NCBI RefSeq assembly: GCF_020921035.1 | Contig: NC_063157.1 | Location: forward strand, 10,700,001-10,764,000 | Direction of reading: 5' to 3' | Source: Rhodamnia argentea | Taxonomy: Eukaryota; Streptophyta; Magnoliopsida; Myrtales; Myrtaceae | DNA length: 64,000 nucleotides | Part shown: one piece after another, positions 33,301 to 46,400 of the stretch | How the letters are laid out: each line of letters begins with the position of its first letter | How positions within the stretch are numbered: position 1 is the first letter of the stretch | Program-made: the position numbers and the translations under genes | Notes under the pieces: model-generated | Databases searched by the model: none | The model's input: only the letters and a program-made list of their open reading frames with translations | What the model was told of the DNA's origin: nothing

Positions 33301-35544
33301 CAGAAGGCACCATCATACTCCTATAGCTACCATGGCCTGATTTGACAGTACTCTCTTGACCAAAGCCTCCTGAAACTCCAGTTGGCTTACTACTGCAGCA
33401 AGACATTTGAAACTGACTGTAACTAAACTGGCCAAAACAAAGAAATATAATTGCAAAGTAATACAAGTTGCAAGTCCAAATATCTGTCAGACAATGTGAG
33501 AGCCAACAGCAGGGATGATGCTGAATAACATTTTGTGCTTTAGAATGTGCTCTATTTCTTTGAACTGCTCGTATAAAACAATCAGAACTGAAACTTATTC
33601 GATAGAACTAGCACCGTGTTTACAAAGGAAACAAACTAATCTACTGAATCTCCAGATAAGACGGTATACCTGTACTCAAAAAAAAGTTTCCTGCCATCAA
33701 CAACAAGGCCATCATCCCCAACTTTCTCCATCATTGCTTCTGCTGCCCCCTACACACAAAAAATAATTGGCATCAGCATCCACTTTTCATAACTTAAATC
33801 CTAAGAGTGGGGAAGGGATCCAAATTCCAAAGAATGAACAGAATAAAGGCTTAATACTAGATTAAGGACTAGGCAAAATAAGTGCAAAAGATATCTCTAG
33901 TTGCCTGCATCTATTTGCTTCAAATCATAAATCCAGGGATCATACATGGCAAGGATACATACCACGGAAGGGAAATCAATAAAAGCAAACCCACGAGACA
34001 GGCCAGAATTTCGTTCTTTAATCACACGTACATGACGGAGAGGTCCCCACTCAGCCTGATTTCAGAAATAATAAAGTTGGAATTAGCAAATTTAAATGAC
34101 GTAAGAACTGAAGAGAAATCAGCAAGGGTTAAGAGGGGCAATACAAGAATCTGATATAGATCCTCCTCGGTTGTCTTCTGCGAGAGACCTTTCACCACAA
34201 CAGTAGCAGATGGGGCCTAGGAAAGGCAGAGTCATCATGAAGTCCAATCCACTAATGTAAAAGAACAAGTGAAAAAGAAGGGAAATACACAATTCACGTA
34301 CCACACCGTAATGTTCACGTTGGCGCTTGTCCTCACGGTCCCTCCGTCTCTCAGCCCTATCATATCGATCATCATCATAGCTGTCCTCGCGATGACTGCG
34401 ACCACGGCTTCTACTTCTGGGAGACCTAGACTTTAGATGATCATCACGTCCATGGGACCTAGATCGAGATGGTGATCGGGATCGTGAACGAGACCGAGAT
34501 GGTTCATATCTTCCATATGGGCTGTAATCCCTTTCTCGATTAGAACTTCTTTTGTCATGTTCACGGTCACGGTAATCACGCCTCCTAAAGTTCACATCTC
34601 TCCTATTGCTTCGGTCATAATCAGAGTCATAACTATGTCGACCATGGCTAGAATCCTTTTCACGGCTATCCTCTCTATGCTGTGAAGTACGTGACCTATG
34701 GCCATAGTCATCATATGGATAGTCATCACGATCCCGTCCTCCAAACCTAGCAGGCCGATCGAGATCACGATCACGAAAATTGTCAATTCCATGATAGCCA
34801 TCTCGCAATTTGTCGTAATCTTGAAATGATGAATCGCGATCATGAAATGTATCCATCTCATTGTATGCATCAATATATGGCTTCTCATGTCTCCTAGACT
34901 CTCTTTCAAGTGGATATTCATCTTCATAATTCCTCCTTCTTGATTGGGCCCAAAACCCACCAGTAGACGGTGGAGGTGGATATGCGTCCCTCTCCAAAGG
35001 GTACGCATATCTGTCATCTAAAAACCTTCTCTCATCATACGAACCAACCCTGGAAGAAAAGGAAGTGATGAAATGAAGGCAGCAAAATGTAATTTGACTA
35101 AGAAACGAAATATCGGTTGAACTCGAAGTACTAGCAAGAGAAAAGGTGGAGCATGTGTGCAAAGCACAACACAGGTGAAAAGATCCAGGTACCACTAATA
35201 TTAGAATCAATAATGCTTTACCAATGAGCCAAGAAAGTTAGTCAGTACTCACCTAAAATTAGGCTCATGTGCAGAACTATAACCCTCCAAAGCCTGTGGA
35301 TTGAAGAGAATAAGCTAGTCAGCAACAAATAATCAACATGAAATGAGGTTAGGCAAACTCCACTTCATTTCCACGCAGGTCCACTCCGTTATCATTTTTC
35401 TTTAAGGCCCAAAAATGTGGACAAGCACATGAGCCCTAGAATTTTCTTGTGTAATGATCCCATATAGGTGTTTATTAAGGAGGAAACCACAATTACGCTG
35501 TTATTTTCCCATCCTTGCTGATGCCCGTAGCGATTAGGATCCAT
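27363..35544 (-). CDS. SUA: SUA / RBM5-type splicing regulator with frameshift in exon 11
   Basis: Homologue of Arabidopsis SUPPRESSOR OF ABI3-5, a nuclear RNA-binding splicing factor. Coding exons, 5' to 3': 35544-35497, 35293-35253, 35049-34302, 34216-34145, 34055-33963, 33749-33670, 33392-33242, 32822-32738, 32660-32569, 32469-32401, 31076-30896, 30670-30478, 29585-28626, 28356-28166, 27542-27363. Domains in order (residue numbers assume the one-base correction): N-terminus MDPNRYGHQQGWENNS; RS-rich region (SRSRSRSRSPSRSRSHGRD, within about 31-279); RRM1 with VVVKGL and RGFAFIDF (about 282-362); RanBP2 zinc finger WMCTICGCVNF...CFQC (about 385-418); RRM2 with VLVVRGL and RGFAFVHF (about 442-517); OCRE repeat GYYYDAGSGFYYDGTSG (about 595-645); G-patch (about 975-1020); C-terminus ALARFREMS. 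Exon 11 is 181 nt where 180 is needed: an extra A near 31019-31023 breaks the frame and brings a stop at 30920-30918. Corrected length is about 1060 aa. Confidence 0.92.
31351..31380. repeat. (TAAAA)n microsatellite in a SUA intron
   Basis: About six units of AAAAT/TAAAA follow a C run and an A run in the intron between coding exons 10 and 11. Confidence 0.85.
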
Positions 35545-35575
35545 TTCTCAGATGCAATACCCAGACGCCTAATCC
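35545..35575 (-). other. 5' UTR part of the SUA start exon
   Basis: On the minus strand the acceptor TTGCAG (35581-35576) is followed by 31 nt and the ATG at 35544-35542. The upstream partner is the donor CCTGG|GTGAGT at 36151-36146, giving a 5' UTR intron of about 576 nt and a non-coding first exon from 36152 to roughly 36380. Confidence 0.6.
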
Positions 35576-36151
35576 CTGCAAGGTTCTCTGTGATCTTTCA
35601 GAAGTTTCAGCTGCAGAATATTGGGAAAGCTCCCCTGTAATAGATGCACAAACATTCACGGTTATGCCCTGAGGAACCAAGAATGAATAAATCCAATGGC
35701 CTTGGCCTCCCTTTTCACAACTGGAATCCTCAACAAAATCAAATCCTTTCCACATATCGAGAAACACCCATCTTCAAGTGCGCCTAACACGCATACAGAG
35801 TCTTGATAGAGAAGACCATCAGCTAATATTAAGTGAATATGATCTGAATGTCAGAGAGGAGGCAATATTCACAGTAAAAAAAGAAAAGAGAGACGAGTGC
35901 TATTTTGAAAAGAAGTGCACAGGAGATAGTGACACTATGCAGAGGGACGAGTACTAAAACATGCCATAGTCGGTCCCTTCAATTAGGGTTGGAAACAGAA
36001 CGGGATGCGCATGGGGATCGCGCTCACGCAGAAAATCTGCCCCGCCCCCGCCATGTGCCTCGTGCACACTGGCGGTTCTAATCGCTGCGGGCGGGGCACC
36101 GCTCCCGGCGATCTGACAAGCGCGCACACAAAGTGGGGGGACGAGACTCAC

Positions 36152-36380
36152 CCAGGTTTCGCCGGCCAATCGGCCAGCGAGGCGTGGCGGCTGAGTTGCG
36201 CGGGCGCGGGCGGAGGTCAGAGATCGAGAGAGGTCCGATGACGGCGGTCGCGGCGGCTCGAGAGTGCGACGGCGCCGTGCGGGCGAGAGAAGAGGAAAGA
36301 GAAGGCGAGAGAGACTTGGGAGGAGAGGGAGGCGGAGCTGATGTTAGACGAGGAAAAATGTCTGAGAGGTTTTCACTTTC
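36152..36380 (-). other. Probable non-coding first exon of the SUA gene
   Basis: This is a GC-rich leader region ending at a strong donor (GTGAGT). The outer end is set only by the TATA-like sequence further out and is approximate. Confidence 0.45.
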
Positions 36381-36406
36381 TTCTCACTGGATTTCGGAAT
36401 TGCCCT

Positions 36407-36414
36407 ATTTTATA
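36407..36414 (-). promoter_or_regulatory. Possible TATA box of the SUA gene
   Basis: TATAAAAT on the minus strand, within AATATAAAATAGGG, lies about 30 bases before the GC-rich leader. Confidence 0.4.
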
Positions 36415-36419
36415 TTGTA

Positions 36420-37483
36420 GATATATCCAGTTTCTAATAAATTTTTTTCCTTATACTTAATATCCGTAAAAGGAATGTTATAACCTGAAAATAAGTATAG
36501 ATTATGCCTATGATTATCGAGTGCTTATTTATGATAGTTTTGCATTGATGTTCTAAATAATGGAAAATTACAAAAAAAAAGAGTCATAAACTTATTGCTA
36601 TTATAATAATTCAGAAGGAAATTTTTTTTGCCAATCAAATTCTAAACTTTTTTATATTTGTGACAATTCAATCTATCCGATCAATTTTGGCTGAAAATCG
36701 AAAGAGTTGACTTGGACAAATTTTATTTATTATTTTCCTTTTTTTTCTTTGCTCTCTTTTTTTTTTTTCTTTCTTTCCATCTTCCTCCAGTTGATTGCCG
36801 ACCCAAAACATTATTAAAAATTATTACACCAATCGGGCTATGTTAGCGATTTTTGGCCAATATTGGAAAGATGGATTAAATTGCACGAATGCATTTTTTT
36901 TTTTTTGTGTATTCTTGTCTTAACTATCCATACCAAAAAAATCACGAAAACTATACAAATCTATGTTCATCTAGATTCCCGAAAGTGAATACTAAGATTA
37001 GTAAGCATAACAGTGAAATGAAAATGATAGGTGAGGAAAAGAGCTAAGTAAACGAGGTCATGAGGTAATAAGTCGGAAAGTAACAAAGACGATTACATTG
37101 TAAAGTTATTTGCCTATATAACTTGTTCACTAAATCACATTTTTTTTATGCGATATCATGCGCAATCGATAGATAGAAAGATTGCGTAACCGTATTACAT
37201 ATATATGGTGAAATTTTTGTTATTGACACGGTTTCATGTATATGACTGAAATCATTCCGAGGATTACTGTTAAATTAACTTTTTTAATATAAAAGATTAA
37301 TTTCGAAAGTGTTTTAATTTCGCAAAAAACATCTCCGAAAGTGTTTTGATTTCGCAAAATCCACCGCTTACGTTGGCAATTTTTAAGGGGGAAAAATTCA
37401 AAAAGGCCGAGGCGGTCGGAATTGGACAGAGAGGTCGTCCGGTTTGTGCCCTCGGTTTCTCTCGACAGGCGCGAGAGGGAGCG
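36420..37483. other. Spacer between divergent SUA and kinase genes
   Basis: About 1 kb with a degraded fold-back relative at 36600-36900 (CAATTCAATCTATCCGATCA and, opposed, AAGATGGATTAAATTGCACG). Two direct copies of GAAAGTGTTTTRATTTCGCA lie at 37304 and 37336, just upstream of the kinase leader. No gene is seen. The last 100 bases are probably the leader of the + strand kinase gene. Confidence 0.5.
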
Positions 37484-40400
37484 ATGCCGCCATTGGAGGA
37501 TCTTCTTCGAGCGATGAAGCCTCCGCGGATTCCCAAGCTTCCCGCCAAGGCCAAGGCCTCGCTTCTACTGCTCACCGCCACTGGCCTCACCTTCCAAGCA
37601 GCTTCCGCCTCCGACCTTCTCTCGTTCGCTCGCCATCCTTCCCTCGCCTCTCCTCCTTCGAATTTCGACAGCGAGGTCGGGGCATTGATCGATGGCGTCG
37701 TGCGCTCCTCTCGTGCCGTCTCCACGGTCCTCGATTTCTCTTCGCCTCTCTCTCTCTTCCTTATTCTACTGGTTTGTTTGCTGTTGGCGCCGCCATTGAC
37801 GGACTTTGCTCCACAGATCGCGATCACTGTTGTGGACTACGAGCTCTCCTTGCGCGGGCTTTCGCGGGACTCCGAGGATTATTTTCGCAAATTATCTGAG
37901 GTTAGTTTTTTGTCGCTTGCAACAGTGAGTTCCGAAGACGGTTGGTGTATTTCAGTATTTATTGAGTTGGGAATCGGTGCATTTAGTTTGCTAACGAGTG
38001 AAAGCTCTAAAATGTTTGTGTGTCGAGTAGCATTTAGTGAATATGAAAAGGGAAAGAGAGGCAGAAGAAGTTATTGAGTTGACAAGACGTCGTGCAAGTG
38101 CGCACACTTAGCTACCTCTTACTTTTCCATGCTCATGGCATATGATCTGAGCAACAGGCATATAATAGCCAAGCTTTGTCCCTAAGTACTTCGTTAAATA
38201 TTTCAATTTTGAGTTCACAGTGTTATATAGCAACAATCCATCTCAATGAACTGCATTAGTTTTCTAAAGTTGCAAATTGGAATTGCCCGTCTCACTACTT
38301 CATTTGCGTGGCAACAAATTGGCATAGTACAGATTTGTTTCACGCGGTTGTCCTGTGCATTTTGCCAGAGTGTGTTTGTGCACTGAAGTTTGCTCAGGGT
38401 TGGCTTTCAGGTACATTCACGGTCAGCTAAGAGAATTTTGAGGTTATGCGAAGCCAACAAAGGCTTCTACGTCAAAGCTGGTCAATTTGTTGCAGCCATT
38501 AGGCAGGTTCCTGAGGAATATATATCAAAGCTTTCCTCATTACAGGATAAGGTTTCGTTCTTCTTTGATTGGATTGTCCTTTTCTTCTTCACTTTGATTT
38601 ATTATTTACAGCCTCGGTAATTGATTTTCTTCTTTACACGCGAATGATGATGCCTTAGGCAGTCCCTTGTTCTTTCAAGGCAATAAGAGATGTACTAATC
38701 AACAACTTTGGACAAGATTTATCATGCAAGTAAGTTCTCCATCAATACGTATCTGGTATTTCTTCTCACTTCTCTGTTATAATTTTGCTTTGAACATATC
38801 GTTTGGTTTGATCCTTTCAACATTAATAACTTTTTAAGATGGAAATTCTTGTGCTCGGTGAGTTGAAAGTTTATAAGGGAATCTTTCCTAGACTTTCATC
38901 GCATGGACTTTTAATAAGACCCCTACCCCTCTTTTTTTCTCACTATGGACATTTAACTGAGGAAAAGGTGGTCCTATACAATTGGATAGTTAAATTTACT
39001 AGGAGGCTTCTTTCTGCTTCTTTGAAGATATCCTTTTCTTTGTGGGTATATGCATAGGCCCAATAAGGTGTTATTTCGTTGGTTGCAAGATCCTTCAAGT
39101 TTAGGTCTTTCAATCTGTGGGTTCTCTCATTCATACGACTACTAACTAGTAAATGCAGATAATGAATGCACGTTCTCTTTAAATATATATTCGCTAAGGT
39201 CTGTATTTATTACACTTCAGAAATAGATAGTTCGAACAGCTGTTACTGTACCTTAACAAACTCTTAAGCATATATCGAACTTCCAAAGTTTTGCAAGTTG
39301 TGTCCTTTTGATTGCACTTTAGTGGATTATGAAACTTATCTTCGCTTTTGGCTTGGTTAAGGTTGCCTGGTAGATTGAATTTTAATCTTCCACTTGATAT
39401 AGTCTGAGTAGTTTAAAAATGATGTTAGTGGTAGTTGCAACATTTGTAAAGAGTGTCTTTTCAACTGATCTATCTATTGAAGAGCATATAAGTAAGCTGG
39501 CTATACCCTAGATTCTCCTACTGAAAGATTTGGCTGTTGGGTGACTGCTCTGGCTTTAGACTTCAAAGGTACAGGGTGACACAATTATGTATCATGATGA
39601 TTGAATAGGAAATGCTATCTTTGGATTACTAAACTTAGACTGTGTTGTGCACAACAACACAACCCCCCGAACCCACCCCACACACACAAAGTGAAAAAAA
39701 AAAACGTACGACTTTTTTTTTTTATTGTTTCTGTTCTTGTTCTGATGCGACATAGGCTTCCCCCCTTTCAGCATGGCTTCCTAGAAGAAAGGAAATCATT
39801 TCGTTGGTTAATAACTTGAATTTCCCTGGAAATTTTAGTGTTTTCACAGTGATATATTTTCTGAAACGTAAGGATCACATTACCTTGCAATTTCAGATTC
39901 TGTTCATTTGATGAAGTGCCAATAGCTGCTGCATCTATAGCTCAGGTTCATCATGCAGTGCTAAAAGACAGTCATGAAGTAGCAGTTAAGGTTGGTCGCT
40001 ATGGTTCTTGTTACTGAATTTCTTATCGTCGTTTGTCTCCATTTTGTTGCTGAATTTCTTTGTTGAGAACTTATTTTCATAGATTATGATTCTTGTTTAG
40101 GTTCTTACTTGCTTGTCCCTTGTCTCTCCTTCTCCCCTTCCCTGCCTTGCACACATTTGTTCACTTCGAAAGACACATGCGTACATTATAATTAAAATTT
40201 CTTTTGAGATCAAAGTTTTTGGAACTAATTGTGGGATAATATGCAAGTGAAAACCCATTGCACGATCCACACCTCAGCCACATCTTTGTGGAATAAAATC
40301 CACATGCTTCCTGGCAGGTTGTTATAAATTAAGGGCATGCGATCTATTAGACATTTTTTCATCCTTGTCTAGCAAGTTGGTGCTTTGAACAGTTGCAGAC

Positions 40401-43400
40401 CAATGAATGCACACAGAGGTTCAAGTTGAGGGCAACAAGATAAGAATTTTTATGAAATCCTATCTGAAGATGGGTGAGACAAAGAAATTTCGTCTCAAAT
40501 TTTAGGTAGTAGGGTATATAAAGTGGCAGCCAGGTGCACAAAGCTCATATATTCACCAAAAAATTCACAAGCACCTAGCTACCAGGGGACGACGCCATAC
40601 ACCAGCCCTCTAGGTTGCCCTTGGTTATGGCTATCATGGTAGTTTGTGGCCTTTGGAGTTGCATATCGAGTCATTTCATCCAATCTAATACCTAATGATG
40701 GTGGAGTGTCGTTGTTTAGTGAGATATAAATCCCCCATGAGATAGGTACGATTTTTTTTATTGATTTTGTTAATAAGTGCCTGAGGGCACTAGTTAAGTA
40801 ACTAAAAAAGAGACTTCAATTCTACAGTGCTAACTTTTGCTTTACCGCACATAATTAGTGTTTTGAAATTGAAAGTTTCCAATTACGATCCTCAGGGCAC
40901 TCGTCAACGTGACATGTTCTCACCATGTATGTATTTTTTAGGACATTAGTTTATTTGGTACAAATGGTTTTTGTTCACATTTTTATCGAGCATGTTTATT
41001 TGTCAAAATTAGTGGAAATTGTCTTGCAAGGGGCATATCCGGGGTATGATTGTGGACACAATAGAAAGCCTAAGACATGATTGTTTGCTTTACACTCGTT
41101 ATTGTGTATATATATGACAGATATTGAGCGATCTTAGGAAAGGATCTGAATGTGACTTGTTAGGATTGTTATCTGCTTTTATCTCACATCAATGTACTCT
41201 TTTGGTAATAGAAAGAGCACAGTTGATTCAGAAAATGCTTATTATGTGTTTGGGATGGCTTTTATTCTTTTCCTTTTGCTGTTTCATTTTACTTAACATT
41301 TGGATTTGACTTTTACTGGATATTTTTTTTGGTAAAGACTCTTATTGGATATTGATCACCTCATATCTTGAAATTTTTACACATATTAGCTTTCAAACTC
41401 ATTTAGAATTTTCTCATTGTCTTTTAGAAGCTAAAATTGTTTCTATATGGGGCAACTGTAAATGAACTCATTTAAAGTTTCTCTAAACAATCACAAATTG
41501 TGAACGCAAGAAAAAAATATGAAGAGCCTTAACAGTACATGTCTGAGAAAAAGGATTTATCCAAGTTTGTGTTTGGCCAACATGGCCCAAGCATTTCCGA
41601 AACAGACTGTTTTTTAATTGAAACGATTTAATCTACATCTGAAACCTGACCTGTGTAACTGGCATTTCTATCTACGTTTCCTTCCAAAGCTATGGATCGG
41701 AATTTAATTTCTGCTGGAAAACTATGACTGGTTTCCTGCTTATGAGCAGTGAACTATCAGTTCTTGCTGGTATTTGAGAATGTTGATCATGGAAAAGAAA
41801 TAAACAAGGTAAATTTGTACTTGCAAAATCAATATTTTTGTGTGCACTTTTGTGATTTGCTTAGTGTTATTAAAACCAAAAGATATAAGCGAAGAAAAAG
41901 CTTGATGCCATCTGTCCATGTGCTCACAGTAGAATATTTCTTATAATGATGGTGCACAATAGTTTGTTTCTAGAATTTTTATTTGCTCAGGGCATAGCAA
42001 ATTGATTCTTTCATGCTGTTATTTTGATGACAGGTACAATACCCAGGGTTAGACCGCCAGATGAAACTAGACACGATGATCATGTCTTTCCTCTCAAAGT
42101 CCATCACGTGGGTTAGTACTATTTTCCTACCCCTTGTTGAATTGTTAGTGTAATATCTATTATCTGGTCCTGTGAGATACCTAGGTCCATTACTTTGGCT
42201 TCTGTAGTATCTGGAGAAGCATTTAGTTTCTCATGTGGTCTGATTAACATCGTGCATTTTCCTTTTCTTTTGATATTTAACGTGGGGCAGCATATCTGCA
42301 TTTCATTTTAGCAATGATATGATACTGTATTCTGAGCAAAAGGTAACATGTGACTCATCTTATGCTCATCTTATGCTCTTATCAATTTTTCTCTTGGTTA
42401 TGTGATATTTATGAGTATTAGGTCTCAGTTGTTTAAACAGCAAGCTATTATGACTGAAATGCCCTTTGAGATCACTAACATTACATCTGTCATATGTATC
42501 AGTGCCTTTGCTTATCCTACTTTTACAGATTCCGAAATCTAAACTCGACCTTTACTTTCTCCCTTATGTGAGATTTTCCATGAAAACCATCGGCATCCTT
42601 AATGCTGCACATGCACAGTTGTGACTGTGCCTTATCTGAAACTTCTCGAGGAACTCGTGCCCTGCTATGAACTGGAGTGATATCAACATGTTAGAACTAT
42701 GGACGTGTGGTAGCTTTAATTTAGCTTGTGACATAAATTGATCCGTAGATACCTTAGGCATCCATGACACTTTTCTAGCTTATGATTGCAGATTTCCTTT
42801 TATGAGGAGCGAGGAGGTTTGGCATAGATTAATCAATGTCAGAAAGAGGATTATTTGCTCTGAAATGATGTCTGTACAATGCTTAGTTGTCACAGTGACG
42901 TTGGACTGCTGAAGCAATTGATACTGCAGTCTCTATGGGTGTCTTGTTCAAGGGAAGAGAAGTGAACCCCATGCTTGTTTAGTTGTTTTAACCCGGTTCT
43001 GCAGGACCCAGAATATGTATAAGCTGGAACAACTAAAATCGATGTATGTGAAGATGGATATAAAAACCAAATAATGGTTCAGATTCTGGAATCTGAGGAA
43101 AACAGAAAAAGGGTTCATGGATTCTGCATTAATGTACCAGTTAGTATACTTCTGCTTTTTTAATGTAAAAGCTGTGTCCACTTTCATTTGTGCTGTGGAA
43201 ATAGCTGAGGGCTTCATCATCATCTATTATGTGGTTTTTCTTGTGCAGTTTTGGTCAATTTAAATTTAGACTGCTAAGGAATCCCCTTGTCATGTTTGGT
43301 TGTCTTAAGTTAATCAGAATGATCATCCGAAGTAGCCACCACTTTTTATGCCATTTGGTTTGAGGGCACAAATATGATATTTAAATGAGCTGGTTATTTA

Positions 43401-46400
43401 GAGTGCTCGTTTGTGCTGTGGATTTCTTCAGTATATTCGCCTATTTTCTTAGTTGAGAAAAATGATCCTTTCTCTTCTTTCACAGCTCTTTCCAGAGTAC
43501 CGATTTGATTGGCTGGTAGGAGAATTTGTCAAAGCTATCTCCTTAGAACTTGGTAAGCATCAGTGTAGTATCTGTGTTGAAAGTGATATAATACCTTAAG
43601 GTTTAACAATGGGGGAGAATTTTTAGTTTTCATTAAAGAGTGCCTTTGATCCACCACACTTGCCAATAGACATCGGACACCCATTTTCACGGAATGAGTT
43701 CAAGTTAAGAACCTCGGTTTGTGGATTCCTTTTTTAACGTTCAAGAGCCCTAAAGAAAGTGAAGTATACTTAATGCTTTTGTTGGGATTCTGGGGTCACC
43801 AAGCACACCCTAGTGGTTTCATGGGTTGTGTGATGTTTCTGCATAACTACATTGAATTCAACTGTAAATTCATGTTAAAGTGGTTACTATTAGTAAAGTT
43901 TTCTAGAGTTGCATCTTGTTGTGTATTCTGTCTCGTTTGCTCTAGCCAAAGTTCTTTTTGTCGAAATGCTATTATCTGCTTACATACAGATGAATTGGTG
44001 CTAGATTGTATGCCATAGAATCATGGAATGCTATAATCTTACAAGATTGTTAGCAATGTCTTAAAGTTTAGGTTCAAATCTTGCTTGCGCATGATGACAT
44101 CACTCACTTTTTTGGTCAATACGGTGGAGTAGTTGAAGTTCATATCAATTTTCACGATAAAGTTGTTTTAATTAAGTTCCATGAACATCGATTGTTCGGG
44201 ATAAGGACACCACAAATGTCATAACTTTCGTGCAGCCCTCATTTGAGGGCCACAATTTTTTTTTTCCGACCACTTGAGTACCATAACTTCTGAAGAACAT
44301 TCACTTGAGTGTAGTAACCTTCAGTTAATCATTTGAGTGCTATAACTTTTAAAAATGTTCACTCAAGTGCTAAGTGATCGACTAAAAAGTTATGTAGCGC
44401 TCAAGTGATCGGAAAAAAAGTTATGGCATTCAAATGAGCATTGTACATAAGTTGTGGCATGCGCTGTACTAAAGTTATGACACTTGTGTCCTTTTCTCTC
44501 GATTGGTTTTTCTACATACTCATTGACATCATCATGAAGATCCTGCTTCATAAACCTGTGTGGTTCTGGACCACATAGCAATATTTGGATTTATGATACC
44601 ATATGTTTGCTGAATTTGCTGCTGCTATAGATATTTCGAATATTTTTCACTAACTCTATAGAGCTGATATTATTTCTGTTCCGGCCATGACAAAGTTAGA
44701 ATCGGAGTATACAATAAATGAGACTCAGCCGAATTGGTCCAGGTTTTGACTTTACTATAATATTATACATCTAATTTCTTCTAACGGAACTGGAGAAAAA
44801 ATGGAAGTATTATTATAGTTCTTTCTTTGATGGTAGTTACCAGTTTGCCCAATTCTATATTTCAAGTAGCAAAAGTAGGCATCAGTCAACCTAAATGTTG
44901 TATATCATAATAGGCATTTTGGCTGGTTCATTTTGTGAAGATATGATAATTGTACCCGTAATAACAATCCACTTATCTCCAATAAGTGGCTTGATTGAGG
45001 ATTGTACCAGCCGCCATTGACATTGTCTATAAAGATTTTATCCAGGAGGGAAAAAATGCAGAGAGAACTGCCAAGAACTTTATCTCCAATGACAAGGTCA
45101 AGGTCCCTAAAGTAGTGTGGGTATGATTTTTCAGATTCTCAATTTTCAGTTGCAATCTTTGAACAGTTTCATGTACGTATCTGAGTTTTTAGCTGTTATT
45201 GAATTCATGATAAATTTGCAGGAGTTGACAACAAGCCAGGTTCTGACGATGGAATTTTGCAGGGGAAACAAGGTATGACATGTTTTTATTGTACCTGGAT
45301 TACTGCAATATTAGCATCAGGCCTGTATAAAAGTTTGGACTTGGAACAAGTGGTCTGGGCCAAATGAAATCTTGTACTTGCCTACTTGGGTTGTAATTAC
45401 CATCAAATGTCTGACAGATATTTTGGCTGGGTTGGGTGTCAGAATCATATGCGTTGAGGTCTGACTTGTGTTAATGCTTATGAAATATAATTGGGTTACT
45501 TTGAAAATGCAAAAATTGGCATAGATAATTTTTTTTTTGTGAAAATGACCGTGCATTATATCACAGTTCTTATTACAATTTATATGTGTCATGGTTTTGT
45601 TTCTTGTCTATCATTGAACATTGAGCCTCTTGGTTGCTGGTACATGGACATGCACCTGATAAATTTGTGCCACCAAAATATTTGTTGTATGATAGCAGGC
45701 AGCAGTTGCTGTTCTGGTGCTTTAGTCCTATGTCCTCACTGCAAATAGCAGTTGTATTACTAAATTAAATCCCCTTGACTGGTCAGGGACAACAACCTGT
45801 GTAATCTTGCTTTGTACAAGCACCTAGGAGAATGGTTACCTTGTCTTACATGCTGCAGCTATATATGTGTGTGTGTGTTGTTAACAATAAGTTTCCTGAA
45901 TGTGTAGGTCGATGATTCAGAATATCTGGCAAAGATGGGAATAGATCCAACAAAGGTTTGTTGTCTTCCCTTATCAGCAACCAGTTATAGTTATGATAAC
46001 TCGCATTTGTCTCCAAATGCGTAAAGTCGAGGACACCCAGGAATAATGTCAATTTTGTTTGAGATTTCAACTGATCTGAAAGCATAGTGCTGAGGGTTCA
46101 ATCTTTCAATAACATATAGGTGTGACCTTTATTAATTTTAGTAGTTCAAAATTTGCAGAATTGATTTAATGCAAAAGAGAGACAGAGAAAGAGACAAGAA
46201 CTTAAAATACAAAAAGAATTTGTTTCTAAAATTTGCTGCGAAAAAGAACATTCTAGAAATGTAGAGACTAAAATGCAACCGAGGGAAACTAGTTGTTCTC
46301 AACTAAAGCCATAACAACGATCATGAGTTAACTTTTTTATCAACGATATCGAGTTAAACCTTTAATATCAACATCTATGAAACTGATCCCAACATCAGAT

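Noticed and set aside
34592..35017. 141-codon minus-strand frame overlapping SUA exon 3
   Set aside because: Alternative frame of the RS-rich exon; methionine/isoleucine-rich artefact of the GATCAT-type codons.
37297..37827. 176-codon minus-strand frame opposite kinase exon 1
   Set aside because: Antisense shadow of a GC-rich exon; composition-driven and without family resemblance.
40240..40760. Transposon insertion in kinase intron 5
   Set aside because: Composition changes somewhat, but I found no terminal repeats, target duplication or coding remnant.
44060..44105. GGTTCAAATCTTGCTTGCG as part of a tRNA-like gene
   Set aside because: No A box and no acceptor-stem pairing. At best a scrap of an old SINE.
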